NCBI GenBank assembly: GCA_023974075.1
Contig: CM043796.1
Coordinates: 26,764,353-26,828,352, forward strand
DNA: 64,000 nt
DNA from: Chaenocephalus aceratus
Lineage: Eukaryota > Chordata > Actinopteri > Perciformes > Channichthyidae
Direction of reading: 5' to 3'
This document shows positions 37,891 to 49,333 of this stretch, piece by piece. Under the pieces are notes generated by a model that saw only the letters and a list, made by a program, of their open reading frames with translations, did not search any database and had not been told where the DNA came from. A program made the translations under genes and the position numbers. Numbering within the stretch: the stretch's first letter is position 1; every line of letters starts with the position of its first letter.

Positions 37891-38937
37891 GAGATCCACC
37901 ATCATTAAAAAAGGATTGCTCAATGAACAAATGAATATCACAATTGTACGACAAGAAGAAAACGGTGAATCAATTATTAATACAAGATATAACTACTTTA
38001 AGAAATAAAGTATACTGTAAGTGAATGACTAAACAAATGAATCAATGAATGTTCAATTCACAAAATACTGAACAAAGTTGGATATGCTCGGCATGTTCCC
38101 TCTCTTTATGTTTGTTCACAAGGTCGTTGGGGCCAAATCCTGTCCTTGTCACAGAAAGAAAAAGGTAAAAACCAAACGGCAGGAAGGTCTTTCTACCCCT
38201 CAGTCTGAAAACTACTATTTTAAATCCCAAACGTGGATTACTTGGTTTTCTTTACTTTCTTTCTCTCTACTTTCCATGTCCTATTTATTCACAAGGCTCG
38301 AAAGTAATTGAAAAAATGACCCTGGGCGACTATGTTTGGACTTGGACTTGGTTTTATCGTCCCTATTGGGCAACCCCTGATAACCTCTGTAAAATACTGG
38401 TGTTCATCGTCAAAATACAAATAATGAAGAATGTATTCGAACTTCAAATTGAGTGAACCTAGTTTGAAATAATATTGCTATCCTGTTAACATACTTGGAG
38501 TAGACCCTTAACCCCCTCTTAATTCAAGGTCAGTAGTCATATTGAAATTAAGTATGATAGAATTTATCTTTACAGTTTTTTGCGGCAGATAACTTGCAGC
38601 CAAAGACCACACTGTTAAATCTGTCAAACTGGGCAAGAGAAGGCAAAAACACTCGGACACGTAAGTGTCTTTATCGGGACGTCGTGACGCTTCCCAGATG
38701 CTGCGTTGGTTGTCTTCCACTATGGCACACTACACCATTACCTCCACTGACAACTCGATTTTATTCCCAACGTCTGTCGCCTTGGCTCATCGTCATGAAG
38801 TCCAACACGCATCATACTTTAATAAATCAACAGACAGATCTCTACTGAATCCATACTACTTCATAATTTCATCTGGCATCATGATGAGTTTCCTAATACA
38901 ACAACTATTCTAATGATAAACTGTTGAAAGAAGTCTT

Positions 38938-39110
38938 CGTTATGGTGACATCACCCATTGGCTGTTTTGAAGCCTTGAGTTTGGCATTTCTGCCGTCGGC
39001 ATCTTGCTTTTTTTCAGAAGCACAAATGACCATGTATATAGAGAAGTGGATACAGCACTGGAGGTGGAGCTACGTCCCTTGGTATGAAAGTTGCTCAATG
39101 GCGCATGAAG
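38938..39110 (+). mobile_element. Dispersed teleost repeat (GAGTTTGGCATTT type)
   Basis: GGTGACATCACCCATTGGCT, GAAGCCTTGAGTTTGGCATT and GGAGGTGGAGCTACGTCCC. Related sequence occurs at 58828-58930 (GAAGCCTCAGGTTTGGCATT). Class unknown. Confidence 0.5.
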
Positions 39111-39484
39111 ACAAAATGGCCTCAATAATAAAATTACTCTGATCTGCCGGGACCCGGGTCCAAGGGGCGGTTTCCTTAAGCCCCGCCTTCTATCTGCTCC
39201 GTCACGTCTGGTTTCCACTCAGTCACATGAAGGGAGAGGGAAAGTAACTCTGGATTCTGGACTTTAAGGACCTAATGGGTTCAGGTAACACTTAAAGACT
39301 TTGTTAGGGAACGCAAAGCAGAGTAGGGGGCTAGTACACCCTCCTGAGGGTCCGATTGTGGATGTCATGCGAGCATAACATGGTGAAAACAATCAGTCTA
39401 AATTAACAATCGGGACGGAAATGTTCGGATTTCCAAAGGGAGGTTCTGTGAATAAATAAAAAATCAAGAACCGAAATAATTGAA

Positions 39485-39735
39485 CTATTCATATCTTAGA
39501 CTGCACTGTAACTTTTATCTTTTAATGTTTATTTTATTAGCTTTTCTTTTTAATGACTGATTTTAAATGCCATTTTCTTAATGTCTTTCTTTTTTTTGTT
39601 TTTCTTTTAATGTTTCTTTTATTATCTTTTACTGTTTTTAAATGCCTTTGTCTGAATGTCTTTCATTTTTGTAAAGCACCTTGAATTGCCTGGGGCTGAA
39701 AGGTCCTATATAAATAAACTTGCCTTGCCTTGCCT
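39485..39735 (+). mobile_element. LINE 3' UTR and tail
   Basis: Contains GTAAAGCACCTTGAATTGCC, CCTATATAAATAAACTTGCC and a terminal (TTGCC)n. An internal duplication of TTTTAATGTTTCTTTTATT-like segments is visible. Truncated, no ORF. Confidence 0.7.
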
Positions 39736-42570
39736 AATGATTTAAATAAAGTCTATAATGTTTGTACTGGATAGTTGCTTAACCTAAACAAATATGATAC
39801 GCCGCTTTACAGAGGTCTTTGTCCCAATGAAAGTCAGAAATTGGAAAAAGTTTGGGCCCAATGACGTCCCATGACTGACACAGAAGTATCAGTACCGCTG
39901 TTTGGCTACTACGTACATTTGCTTCAACGCCATCTAACTTCCGGGGGCTAAAAAGTGAAGAAGAGGGTGGAGCTCAGAAAGTACAGTAGATTACAATTAG
40001 CGCCAACGGTATGAAATGGGAATACACTTCCTCTCTCCTAAATGGCCTTGGTTTTTTGTATTTAGATTTTACTCATTTGACATTACACATTTAAATAGAT
40101 AACACACATGTTTAAGATGACCTACATGAATGTTAGTTGATATTTGATATTTGCTCAACATGTTTAAACAGTTTGACTTCTGTTAATTGTGAGAGGGTTA
40201 GAGACGGATGAGTCAGATAAGTGCAGATTCACGTAAAATATGCACTTTTGAAACGAGGGCCCAATATTTGGTGACCCTGATGCAAAACACAGAACACATA
40301 CTAGTACGTTTTATAAAGTAGTTCATTCATAACATCAAAAGTGTAATTCTTTTGAAAAATGTTGTTGCAACAATGAAAGGCGTTCACCTGTAACAATCAA
40401 ACGTCTTTATATCTGAATTATTGCACATTTTAACAATATCTTAACTCTAATCTCCCCTGATGTGAAACCTCTGACCTCACTAGTGGAAATGTAACAGCTT
40501 TCATTCATTAACCATCATCTGTAACATGATTTTAGCACATCTTTGATTTTGTATGAGCACGAAAACCGCTTCTTTGATAAGCTTTAATTTATAGAAGTTC
40601 AATACCAAAACAAAAATGAATGAATATCATCAGAACCCGTCCAACAGCCTGTGCTCATATGGGATTTTTCATTTCCAAAACCAGAAGGAGGTCATCAAAT
40701 TACAGCGAGCACATCCGTTTAATATTCCATCGGCAGAATCAAACACCAACATCTGTATTTCCTCCTAATTATCAACCTGCATCTTCTCGTGGATGCATAT
40801 GGTCCGTGAGAACTGAGCGGGAAGATTACAGTGCTTCCCTAAACCCCGCCATTACCCAAGTCCACAACACCTGGCGCCAATACAGACGATAAATATTCCT
40901 TTACAAATAATTATACTTGAAGTTAAAATGAGTAATTATTTGTTTTATGAAGTTGGGGAAATGTAGTAAAGTTGAGAATCTCTCAGGAAAACATAAAATA
41001 TAAAAAAACATGCAACAGATGTTGTTTTTAGTAGATGTGAGGATGATTGACACATAGGAAGCTCGATAATAAAACAACCAAATCACCTGTTGTGCTGCTA
41101 CCTGCATGATTTAAACACAGTGGAGAAGTTGCAGGGAACAATAAGTCTTTAAAACTGCATTGATCAACTTTTCTTATCAACAAAAGATGAAACGCCTAAT
41201 GAAATGAATGGGATGTGTTGACACATACTCACAAATAATGGCCAATAACTTTTAAATAATAACCAAATTAACTTCAGAATCATCTCATCAACACAGCCCA
41301 GTCAGTTATACTTAAGGTGTTGCTGAAATATTGACCCTAAATCCAGAAAATGCACATAAACTTAAAGGGAGGAAAATGTGCCTAATGAATGTGGGATGGT
41401 TATTAACTAATAGAGTAAAATTAATAGTAATAGATGCAGCGAATCCCTTACTTTAAAAACAAACATTTTCAAGTTCTGATATTTCGCCCCTATGTTACAG
41501 TAATTTCTCCCTTAACCCTTTCCACTTTGGTAAGGGATAACGACTCAGGTGCTTAAGTCCTCTCGCCTTTAAACCGAACATCCACTACCACTGACCTCAG
41601 ATCAACTCCAAACAGGGTTGCTCTGTGTATGTTCACAGCTTTATCAAATAAAGCTCTACTGCTGAGCGACAGGCTTTAACCCTGTAAGGCCCCCAGTATT
41701 TCCACTTTAAGCTATCCTAAAAAAGCCAGTAAATGTTTCGTTTTTTTAAAGACGACATGTACATCGTCAAAAGGTCCTTTTGTCCAGCCTCACAATGCTA
41801 TTGGGTGGTAAATGTGACTGATGTGTGATTATTATTCATGCTATATACTGATATCAGGCAAAGTAAGCAATCAATGCTGCAAATTAACCCGTAGTTGTTC
41901 AATATGTATTCAGACAATGTGAGTAGAAATACAGAAAGTCTGATCCCACCTAAGGCCGACGTTGCAATATTACAACATTTTCCCTAAAATGTACAAAAAC
42001 GTAAACAATTTGAAAACTCGCCGTACCGCCACTTATTTGAAGCATGATTTATTTTGTAATAGTCTAATAAATATAAAATCATTGCCGGTGTTATCAGTTG
42101 TGTATTTGTTGTATTAATGACGAAAACATAATAGGCAGATTTCACAGTAATTATAATAAAAACGTAGCTCAAGCATTTATGCAACTTGATTTGAAGTGTG
42201 TGTGTTTCAGGGGCAGCACCGTGTGTGTGTAGGGTGACCTGCACACACAGCTTTTTTATTATTTGTCCCGCGTCCCACAAATTGAGACTATGTCCTGCAT
42301 TTGAGTGACAGTCGCGCAGAAAGGCCGGATTGGTTCGCTGACGGCCGGCACAGCCCTTTATTATTATATTGTCTAAACGGCATCATGTAAGTTGAGCTGA
42401 GAGGCGAGCAACACAGAGGTCCAAAGTGTTCCCCACTCCCCGTTGACAGTTCACGAGCGCGTCCATAGTGTCTCCCCGCCCCGTCCACCCAGTAAAAAAA
42501 TCCCTCCCTCCAACAACATCTGAAAGGTCAAACGTTTTGTATAAAAGAAGACAGTCGGAGTGTTACTGAC

Positions 42571-42632
42571 CTGGTGGCAGTGTGGGTTGGACTCTCTGCC
42601 GTACGAGTACGAACTCCTCTCTGATTTCCCAC
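42571..42632 (-). CDS. tcf4: tcf4 exon A (E-protein, equivalent of human exon 8)
   Basis: 62-nt internal coding exon of a class I bHLH transcription factor (E-protein), a nuclear protein that dimerises with tissue-specific bHLH factors on E-boxes. Seen: acceptor after ...GTCGTCCTCAG with a clean pyrimidine tract, and donor CACCAG|GTCAGTAA. The reading is phase 1 in, phase 0 out and gives (split codon)-GKSERSSYSYGRESNPHCHQ. Known family: vertebrate TCF4 has a closely matching segment (SKTERGSYSSYGRESN..GCHQ), whereas TCF3 and TCF12 differ here (FGRDAG and YSRDTG types), which is why I call tcf4. A GCTAAC branchpoint candidate lies 31 nt upstream. A 9-bp minisatellite begins about 130 nt upstream. 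The preceding exon was not found in the window. Loss of this exon alone would shift the frame. Confidence 0.85.
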
Positions 42633-42660
42633 CTGAGGACGACAAGAGAAGAGAGCGAGC

Positions 42661-42667
42661 AGTTAGC
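42661..42667 (-). promoter_or_regulatory. Candidate splice branchpoint of tcf4 exon A
   Basis: On the minus strand GCTAACT fits the vertebrate branchpoint pattern yUnAy. The candidate branch adenosine (42663) is 31 nt upstream of the exon A acceptor. No AG dinucleotide occurs between it and the acceptor AG, and a pyrimidine-rich tract lies between them. Confidence 0.6.
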
Positions 42668-42763
42668 AATCTGCGTCATTTCAACAAGGATCCATATCTT
42701 TACTGAAAACAACAAGAATCAAACACTCAGTATTTGACCTGTGAAGCCAATTCAATGTAATTA

Positions 42764-43070
42764 GGTTAGCAGGTAGCAGGGGGGTTAGCAGGGTTAGCGG
42801 GGTTAGCAGGGTTAGCGGGGTTAGCAGGGTTAGTGGGGTTAGCATGGTTAGCAGGGTTAGCAGGGTTAGCGGGGTTAGCATGGTTAGCAGGGTTAGCAGA
42901 GTTAGCAGGGTTAGCGGTTAGCATGGTTAGCGGGGTTAGCAGGGTTAGCGGGGTTAGCAGGGTTAGCATGGTTAGCAGGGTTAGCAGGGTTAGCGGGGTT
43001 AGCAGGGTTAGCATGGTTAGCAGGGTTAGCAGGGTTAGCAGGGTTAGCAGGGTTAGCAGGGTTAGCGGCT
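42764..43070. repeat. 9-bp minisatellite, plus-strand unit GGTTAGCRG, beside tcf4 exon A
   Basis: About 33 units of GGTTAGCAG, GGTTAGCGG or GGTTAGCAT in near-perfect 9-bp register, with one 7-bp unit near 42914 that shifts the phase. One unit reads TTAGT. Each unit contains GGTTAG, a permutation of the vertebrate telomere hexamer, plus three extra bases. In tcf4 sense orientation the unit is CYGCTAACC. The array ends about 130 nt upstream of the exon A acceptor. It translates as open LAG, NPA or VSR reading frames, which are artefacts. Confidence 0.95.
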
Positions 43071-43258
43071 AGAGTTAGAGTGACAGGCCTTACAAATGTT
43101 AAGTTCATAAAAAGAAGCAGCAAAAGAAATAATAAATTGAGTAATAAAAAAAAACATGACAATGGAGTGTTTTAATATTGAATAATGAATAGATTTCCAG
43201 TCAACAAATGCACATTCCCTCCCAGGAAAAAAAACAACAAAAACAAACATGATTTTCA

Positions 43259-43284
43259 CTTTTATTATTATTATTATTATTATT
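43259..43284 (+). repeat. (TTA)n microsatellite
   Basis: About eight TTA/ATT units. Confidence 0.85.
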
Positions 43285-44204
43285 CATGGTGATAGATAGA
43301 ACAGGAACATATTCATAGCAAATGTACATTTCAATCTTTCTTTAGCATTACCGATGTCAGTCATGAAGCAGATTAACGCGTATACAATACTTTATTCAAC
43401 TACATAATTCATTTCATCGTACACCTTTCAGATCATTTCCTGCTTTAATGCCTTATTATTCATTTTCACTCTGTTCACCAGATAAGAGATGTTCAGTAGC
43501 ATACAGCCAAAGCCATGTTTTATGATCACAGTTTTCAAAGTGTGTCCTCTGCTCTCTGCTCTCACAGCACAACAAACCAGACATCTGCTGGGCCTGCGAT
43601 GCACAGGAAACACTTTATGCTCCAAGCAACATTCACACAGCACGTTCTTTTAGGTGTAGATTAACTCTCTTTGCATATAGAGCAAAAACTAAGTAATTAC
43701 GAGATAATGTTTACAGAGTTTAGGTGGCAATTAGCAACATCTACGAACCAAGAGAAGTTATTGTGTCTCGGATCACTGTCGAAGTTCTGTAAAGCTTATG
43801 AAATGTTAAATGGCGGAACATCCCTCATCACCTGAAGACATCCCTGCTCTATCAGCCGTTTGAAGGTTTGCCAATTATGCTACTGTACTGTTCATCCTCA
43901 TTGTCTTCAATGTAGGTCAATTGAGACTCAAGAAGTGTGCGGTACACAAAACGACATCTTTTCTCAATCATCTGGATATCCAATATGGTCAAAGAACAGT
44001 TTTCCATTAGCAACATGTGCCACCGTGGTCTTATACACTGATCCCAGACCAGAGGTACATGAACCCCAAGAGGTACAAAGGGTTGGAAATAAGCCAAAGT
44101 CAACATTTATCAATGCCCTTACAACCATTTCTATAATAATTACAATTCCCGGAAAGCAGATCACTGCCTCCGCTGTCTGAAGTGTCATCACCTCATAGGT
44201 GTGT

Positions 44205-44492
44205 TAAAAAGGGTAAAAACACTTGTTTTGTTTCATATTTCAAGGTGGATATGTGTGCCAAAGAAATTTTTTAAGGGGTTCCTGAAAAATTGGGTTTACG
44301 AAAATGGGAAAGTTGACCTTGACCTCAGACTTTTAACGCCAATCGTCTCAACCGTTCATCGTGGGGTTCAAGTTAAATCGGTAAATGTCAAAATTCCTGC
44401 TAGGCTTTCCTAAGATATCACTTTCACAATGCTAGAGACATACAGTGTGTATAGATTGATGGACAGGCAACTCAAAAACATGAACCTAAAAC
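44205..44492 (+). mobile_element. Dispersed teleost repeat hosting a hAT insertion
   Basis: GTGCCAAAGAAATTTTTTAA, GTTGACCTTGACCTCAGAC and CTAAGATATCACTTTCAC resemble the common teleost repeat that ends in a short GGACAGGCAACTCAAAAACA-type motif. The hAT element at 44493 is inserted at its end. Confidence 0.5.
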
Positions 44493-44916
44493 TAGGGATG
44501 TCCCGATCACCTTTTTTTGCTCCCGATCCGATTCCGATCATTTGATTTTGACAATCTGCCGATACCGATTTTTCCCGATCCGATCTTTATGCAATGCATT
44601 AAGAGAAAAAAAGGAACAGATAGCGGCTGGTCATCCAACGCGATGAATTCAGCTATCTTGGTTGTTATTGTGTTGGCCTTTTCACTGTTCTGGGGCAGTT
44701 TCTCTTTCCTTTTAAAAGTCTCTGAAAGTGTCGGTTGTTTCAGTGCCGTTACCTGAGTGGCCGCTGTGTACTCGCCGTGTTGTTGTTGGTGTTTGTTTCT
44801 CAGGTAGCGTATTAGATTAGATAGAAAAAAAGAAAAAAAAATCCCGATCCCCGATTTTTTGAAAACCACGTGATCGGCTCCGATCCCCGATCACGTGATC
44901 GGATCGGACATCTCTA
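44493..44916 (-). mobile_element. Internally deleted hAT element with 8-bp target duplication
   Basis: 424 bp. The left end reads TAGGGATGTCCCGATC and the right end, read inward, TAGAGATGTCCGATCC. CCTAAAAC is duplicated at 44485-44492 and 44917-44924. GATCGG-rich subterminal repeats are present at both ends. It keeps only the start of a transposase gene on the minus strand. Confidence 0.9.
44570..44869 (-). pseudogene. hAT (BED-finger) transposase, N-terminal remnant
   Basis: The minus-strand frame includes YLRNKHQQQHGEY, which looks like the end of a BED zinc finger, then QPTLSETFKRKEKLPQNSEK and TKIAEFIALDDQPLSV, the linker that precedes the catalytic core in ZBED-like hAT transposases. 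The catalytic RNase H-like domain and dimerisation region are absent because the element is deleted internally; the first cysteines of the finger are also missing. Not functional as a transposase. Confidence 0.7.
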
Positions 44917-45751
44917 CCTAAAACCTAGGTAACCTGTAAATACATTCAATTATTTGAGGAAAATGTTCCAGTTCTAAATCCTTCTAATTTAGTGTTGACA
45001 AAAAACAAAGATGCTTTCTTCACTCAAGTATTTCACATGTTTATATTAACTATGAGTCTGTTTTCAGGCTATTCATTTTGGAGGTTAATGTATTTGTAAT
45101 ATTTGTCGTAGCCCTAATATATATCTGATTTGAAAGTTATGGGCACGAGAAAAAAGAGCGCAGACATCCTCGCCTACCCTACTGTATTAACCACATTTCT
45201 TTGTTCCTTCGTGTTTAACCATGCTAGAAATCTGACTCCAGATCTGCTAACAGTAGTCCAAGGACTGATCAGAAGATGACAGGGAGGCGAAGTGTCCTTG
45301 GCAGGTAACCGACCATCACTCCAATACACCAACCAAACAGTCTGGCTGTGAATAAGGTGCCCGATGAATTTACGAAAACAGCAGTGGCCGCCTTAGCGTC
45401 GACAACAAAGCTCATTTCCTCATTTCTGAACAGCCTTTGCTTTCCTCCGAGCTGCGGGACCACTTGGGGACTATTTTTACCACACAGACATTCTTTTTGG
45501 ATAAAACCTTAAATCTTCAGCCAGTCTAAATATCAAACCGCGGTTAGTATGTAATTACATTCTGCGGTCGGTGCAGCCGTACGAGATGAAATGGAGGGTT
45601 TTGTAGCGAGCGTGTGTGAGGGAAATGAAGCGTGTACGCGGTGAAGGGTTTGAATCAGGCGTGTATAGACCGCCGCTGAATACACGCCAACATGGTAGTC
45701 GTTGCAAAAGAGGTTGATAATTACAGCCGTACAGAATGGGAATGTGGTCGA

Positions 45752-45846
45752 GTGTGTGTGTGTGTGTGTGTGTGTCCGATACAGCGGCCTCGGCTTCAGC
45801 TAAGACTGATGCCAGCTGGACCGGTTTGGCAGATATACAAAGACTC

Positions 45847-45896
<50 letters not shown>

Positions 45897-46008
45897 ACAT
45901 AACATACATACAGTATATATAGCCCAGTATACAGACACACACAGGCAAATGTTATTTTGCATGGTACCAAAATATGACCATACACAGAATCACATGCATT
46001 TCAAAATT

Positions 46009-46070
<62 letters not shown>
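45752..46070 (+). repeat. GT, CA and CA arrays
   Basis: (GT)12 at 45752-45775, (CA)23 at 45849-45894 and (CA)30 at 46011-46070. Confidence 0.95.
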
Positions 46071-46074
<4 letters not shown>

Positions 46075-46585
46075 TATTTAGATGTAACACTGCAGACACC
46101 TTGGACACAGTAGCACAACCTGCAACAAAACATGTATGTTATGAAAATATTTCAAGATTTTACCAGAAATATGATATTTAAGATATATGGATCTATAATT
46201 CCCACGCCTACAACCTTTCGAAAAGGACAATGAAAACGTTTAAAATAATGCTTTTTAAATGTTAGATCTTTCAGAAAGTCCAAAGCAAAGCAGTGTTTTA
46301 AATGTAATAGAACCTCAATCGTTTTTAAGGAATGTATACATTAAATAAATATAATCGTTAAACATTAAGGCATCTGGTCATTAATGTGTATATTTTGCAA
46401 GGCTGAGACATGTATTCTGTGCTATTAGTGATATTATACATTATTAGCAATTATTGTTGAATTGAAATGTCAACAAAGCACTTCAGCAAATATTTATTAA
46501 GTTCATTCATTATTTTATCCATCCATTCATTAAGCAATGATCACTAATTAACTCACTTACCTCTTAAAATACCTTCAAGGTCTTT

Positions 46586-46587
<2 letters not shown>

Positions 46588-46631
<44 letters not shown>
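46588..46631 (+). repeat. (CA)21 microsatellite
   Basis: Uninterrupted. Confidence 0.95.
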
Positions 46632-46633
<2 letters not shown>

Positions 46634-47207
46634 CATGTATGTGTTTCTGTTCTGCTGCTGCCTGCTATTCGTGTTTAGGCAACAATTATATGTTAACCTT
46701 GTTTGGGATTGTATTCCCTTGTGTTGAATACAATAATTATTAGGATGTTATGTTTCTCTAGTATTAAACAATTTGTTTGTTCCAGGATCCATTGAAAAAA
46801 ACTCCAATTTGTAGCTGGAAAGAAATGACCGGAATGCTAATTCTTGTTCAAATGATAGGATTTGGTTAATGTAAATATATAAAACATACGTCATGTTACT
46901 GAATGCTGTTTATCATGCGATTCTGATTGAAACATATCAATTAAGATATCATTAACCTAGATTTAGAAGCTACTGATACTACAAAAAACATATTCTGATT
47001 TGACGACCTAACAGACCCCCGCTCTATATTTTCATTTGAACACGGCAACCTTTTCACCCCCGCTGTCTCAGCAGGCCGAGCACATGTTGAACACACAAAC
47101 AAAAACCCTTGGTATTTTAATTTGACCATTAAAGAGAATGCAGCAAAGGAAAAAAAGAAGCCAAGCAGGGGCAGAGCAATGCAGGATGGGAAGGGTCAGC
47201 CACAAGT

Positions 47208-47394
<187 letters not shown>

Positions 47395-47404
47395 GTGTAT
47401 ACAT

Positions 47405-47635
47405 CACTTCAGGGGACATTACATTGACTTACATGCATTTCCTGGAGACTTATCCTAACCTTAACCATAACCAACACATGCCTAACCCTTAACCTTACCC
47501 TTAACCTAACCAAGTCTTCACCCTAAAATGTATGATTATCGTCATGGGGACCTCCATTATGTCCCCATAAGGGAGGCGAGTCCCCACACATGACTGTAAA
47601 CAGATGTAGGTCCCCACAAGTATAGTAATGCTAGG

Positions 47636-47636
<1 letters not shown>
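47405..47636 (+). repeat. CA-associated dispersed repeat with degenerate telomere-like block
   Basis: GGGGACATTACATTGACTTA, a run of CCTAACCCTTAACCTTACCC-like units (47455-47512), then GTCCCCATAAGGGAGGCGAG and GGTCCCCACAAGTATAGTAA leading straight into a CA array. The whole module, including the link to CA arrays on both sides, recurs in many fish genomes as far as I remember. Confidence 0.6.

Positions 47637-47698
<62 letters not shown>
47637..47698 (+). repeat. (CA)31 microsatellite
   Basis: Directly follows the GTCCCCACAAG repeat module. Confidence 0.97.
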
Positions 47699-47700
<2 letters not shown>

Positions 47701-49333
47701 TCTAACAAATCTCGCAGGACGCAGGAAAAACTTCTACTTCGATGGCAGATTCCGTCCAGAAAAATGGAAATGAATTTACAATTACAAAATACATTTCGCA
47801 GTCAAGCTGACACATCACATTGCCAACTGCTTTCTTTCCTCAGTCTGTTTCATTCACAATGTTCTCTGATCCCTTCAGACTACTTTGGAACGAATCCCAG
47901 CAGAACCTTCTATCCTCTCGTCTCTACTCTAGTTCCCTATAAGTCTCCATGCCCACCAAAATAAAAGCATTTCTATGAACATGTTTGGTTCCTTTGGTTT
48001 TTGCAGAACGTTATTTCCAGAGGGTTACACAATGTGAACATATTTCAAGGAACCCATCAACACAGAAACCTCTTCTGAAAATAGTTCATTTGATCTTACA
48101 GGAATCCTAGACCCTCATATAAAGATTATAATGCATCATAGAGGGCAGCATCAAGACATCTAATCTAATCTATACTCACAACAGGCATCCTGAAAAACTA
48201 TAGCTTCAAAGGACGACCAACAATCATCTAAAGACGGAAGGAAATCATCTGGCAAACTCTAACAGCTTCACAACGTACCAGGTTGCTCCTTCAAGGAATC
48301 TAACCTACCTCAGAAAGGGTCATAAAGAACAGAAGAAGTGATTTGATCTGAAGATACTTCTCATGTCATGGGGGCTGAAGACATAGAACATTATTACAAA
48401 AGATATGACTTAATATCGTACAGCCCTGATGTTAATAGTTTTCATTAGTTTTCTTTGTACTCCTTAATTTCTCCTAATTGTTATATTGATGCTAATGATG
48501 ATGCACGGGAGGGCTACTCCCCATAAGCAATGCTTCAGCCGTCCCGCTTCTACTAATGTTGTTCATTTGTGTGTATGAATTATACCTTTTTGTTTTTGTA
48601 TGATTTTAGTAGAATAAAAAAAATGTAACTTTAGGGAATTTTTGACAATTGTGAGTTCTCAGGAAACAGTCTTCACGAACAAAGTGCCTTCAAGAACATT
48701 CAAAATACAGAATTTGTTATTCTCATAGCGCTCCACAGAAACCTTTGGTGTTGTTTCCAGAACCCTGACAGTTTCACTTCAACATTCGTAGATGTCTTTC
48801 AGGTTTCTTTGTGGAGGATTGAGGAACTTGGGTTTGCCAAATGTCTGAAGTGTAAACATTGTTCAGGCGTTCTCTTTGTGCAAACGCTTTTTAAAAAGCT
48901 TGTCGTTTCTCAAAAGACTCATCGACGGACCGGTTTTCAGTTAGGTTGGTTTGATCTGATGATACTTGAGGTGACTCATCACAGGGTCTGGATAACTGAA
49001 ACGTATAAGCCCCAATGGTGCAGGAATCTTGAATGAACCTTCTAAAATAGGAAGTTCCTTAAGCGGTTCTAAGGATTAAAGAATCTTGAACGTGTTTTAA
49101 GATTATAGACAAAGCTAATTTTAGATGAGGGGATTGCATGTAGGATTATTATAAAGATGCTAATAATTTTGAGTTAATTTGAAGTAGAAATACCAAACGC
49201 TTGCTCGAATTTCCTCCATTTACTATCATAACTACTGTAGATGAAGAGTTTCAGGATTTTGGAATATTTATCGGATATTTTTGACGCATCAATCCACATT
49301 CTGATTAAGTAGGTGCGAGCAGTAGCCTTACAA

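Larger units (their letters stand above)
21365..42570 (-). other. tcf4 intron between exons A and B
   Basis: 21.2-kb intron bounded by GTCAGT and CGACCAG. Apart from the listed repeats, I recognise nothing in 21566-23150, 23400-23820, 24421-24870, 24954-25345, 26123-27830, 28791-29140, 31043-31945, 32590-33387, 33799-34276, 34963-35867, 35904-37360, 37891-38937 and 39736-42570. The repeat-free GC-balanced block at 23580-23815 looks like candidate conserved noncoding DNA. Confidence 0.8.

Noticed and set aside
37328..37954. 208- and 198-codon minus-strand frames (HPSIHPSF peptides)
   Set aside because: Pure products of the GGAT/GGAA array; all frames on both strands stay open for the same reason.
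42764..43070. CRISPR-like array or interstitial telomere
   Set aside because: Direct tandem repeats without spacers in a fish genome; units are 9 bp, not TTAGGG.
42681..43162. Leu-Ala-Gly and Asn-Pro-Ala repeat proteins
   Set aside because: Frames through the 9-bp minisatellite, whose length is a multiple of three.
45269..45463. 64-codon minus-strand frame on the tcf4 strand
   Set aside because: Does not resemble any E-protein segment and lacks convincing splice borders.
47960..49080. Possible large inverted repeat (GGTTCC/GGAACC-rich segments at both ends)
   Set aside because: Similarity is only word-level by eye; boundaries and pairing could not be supported.
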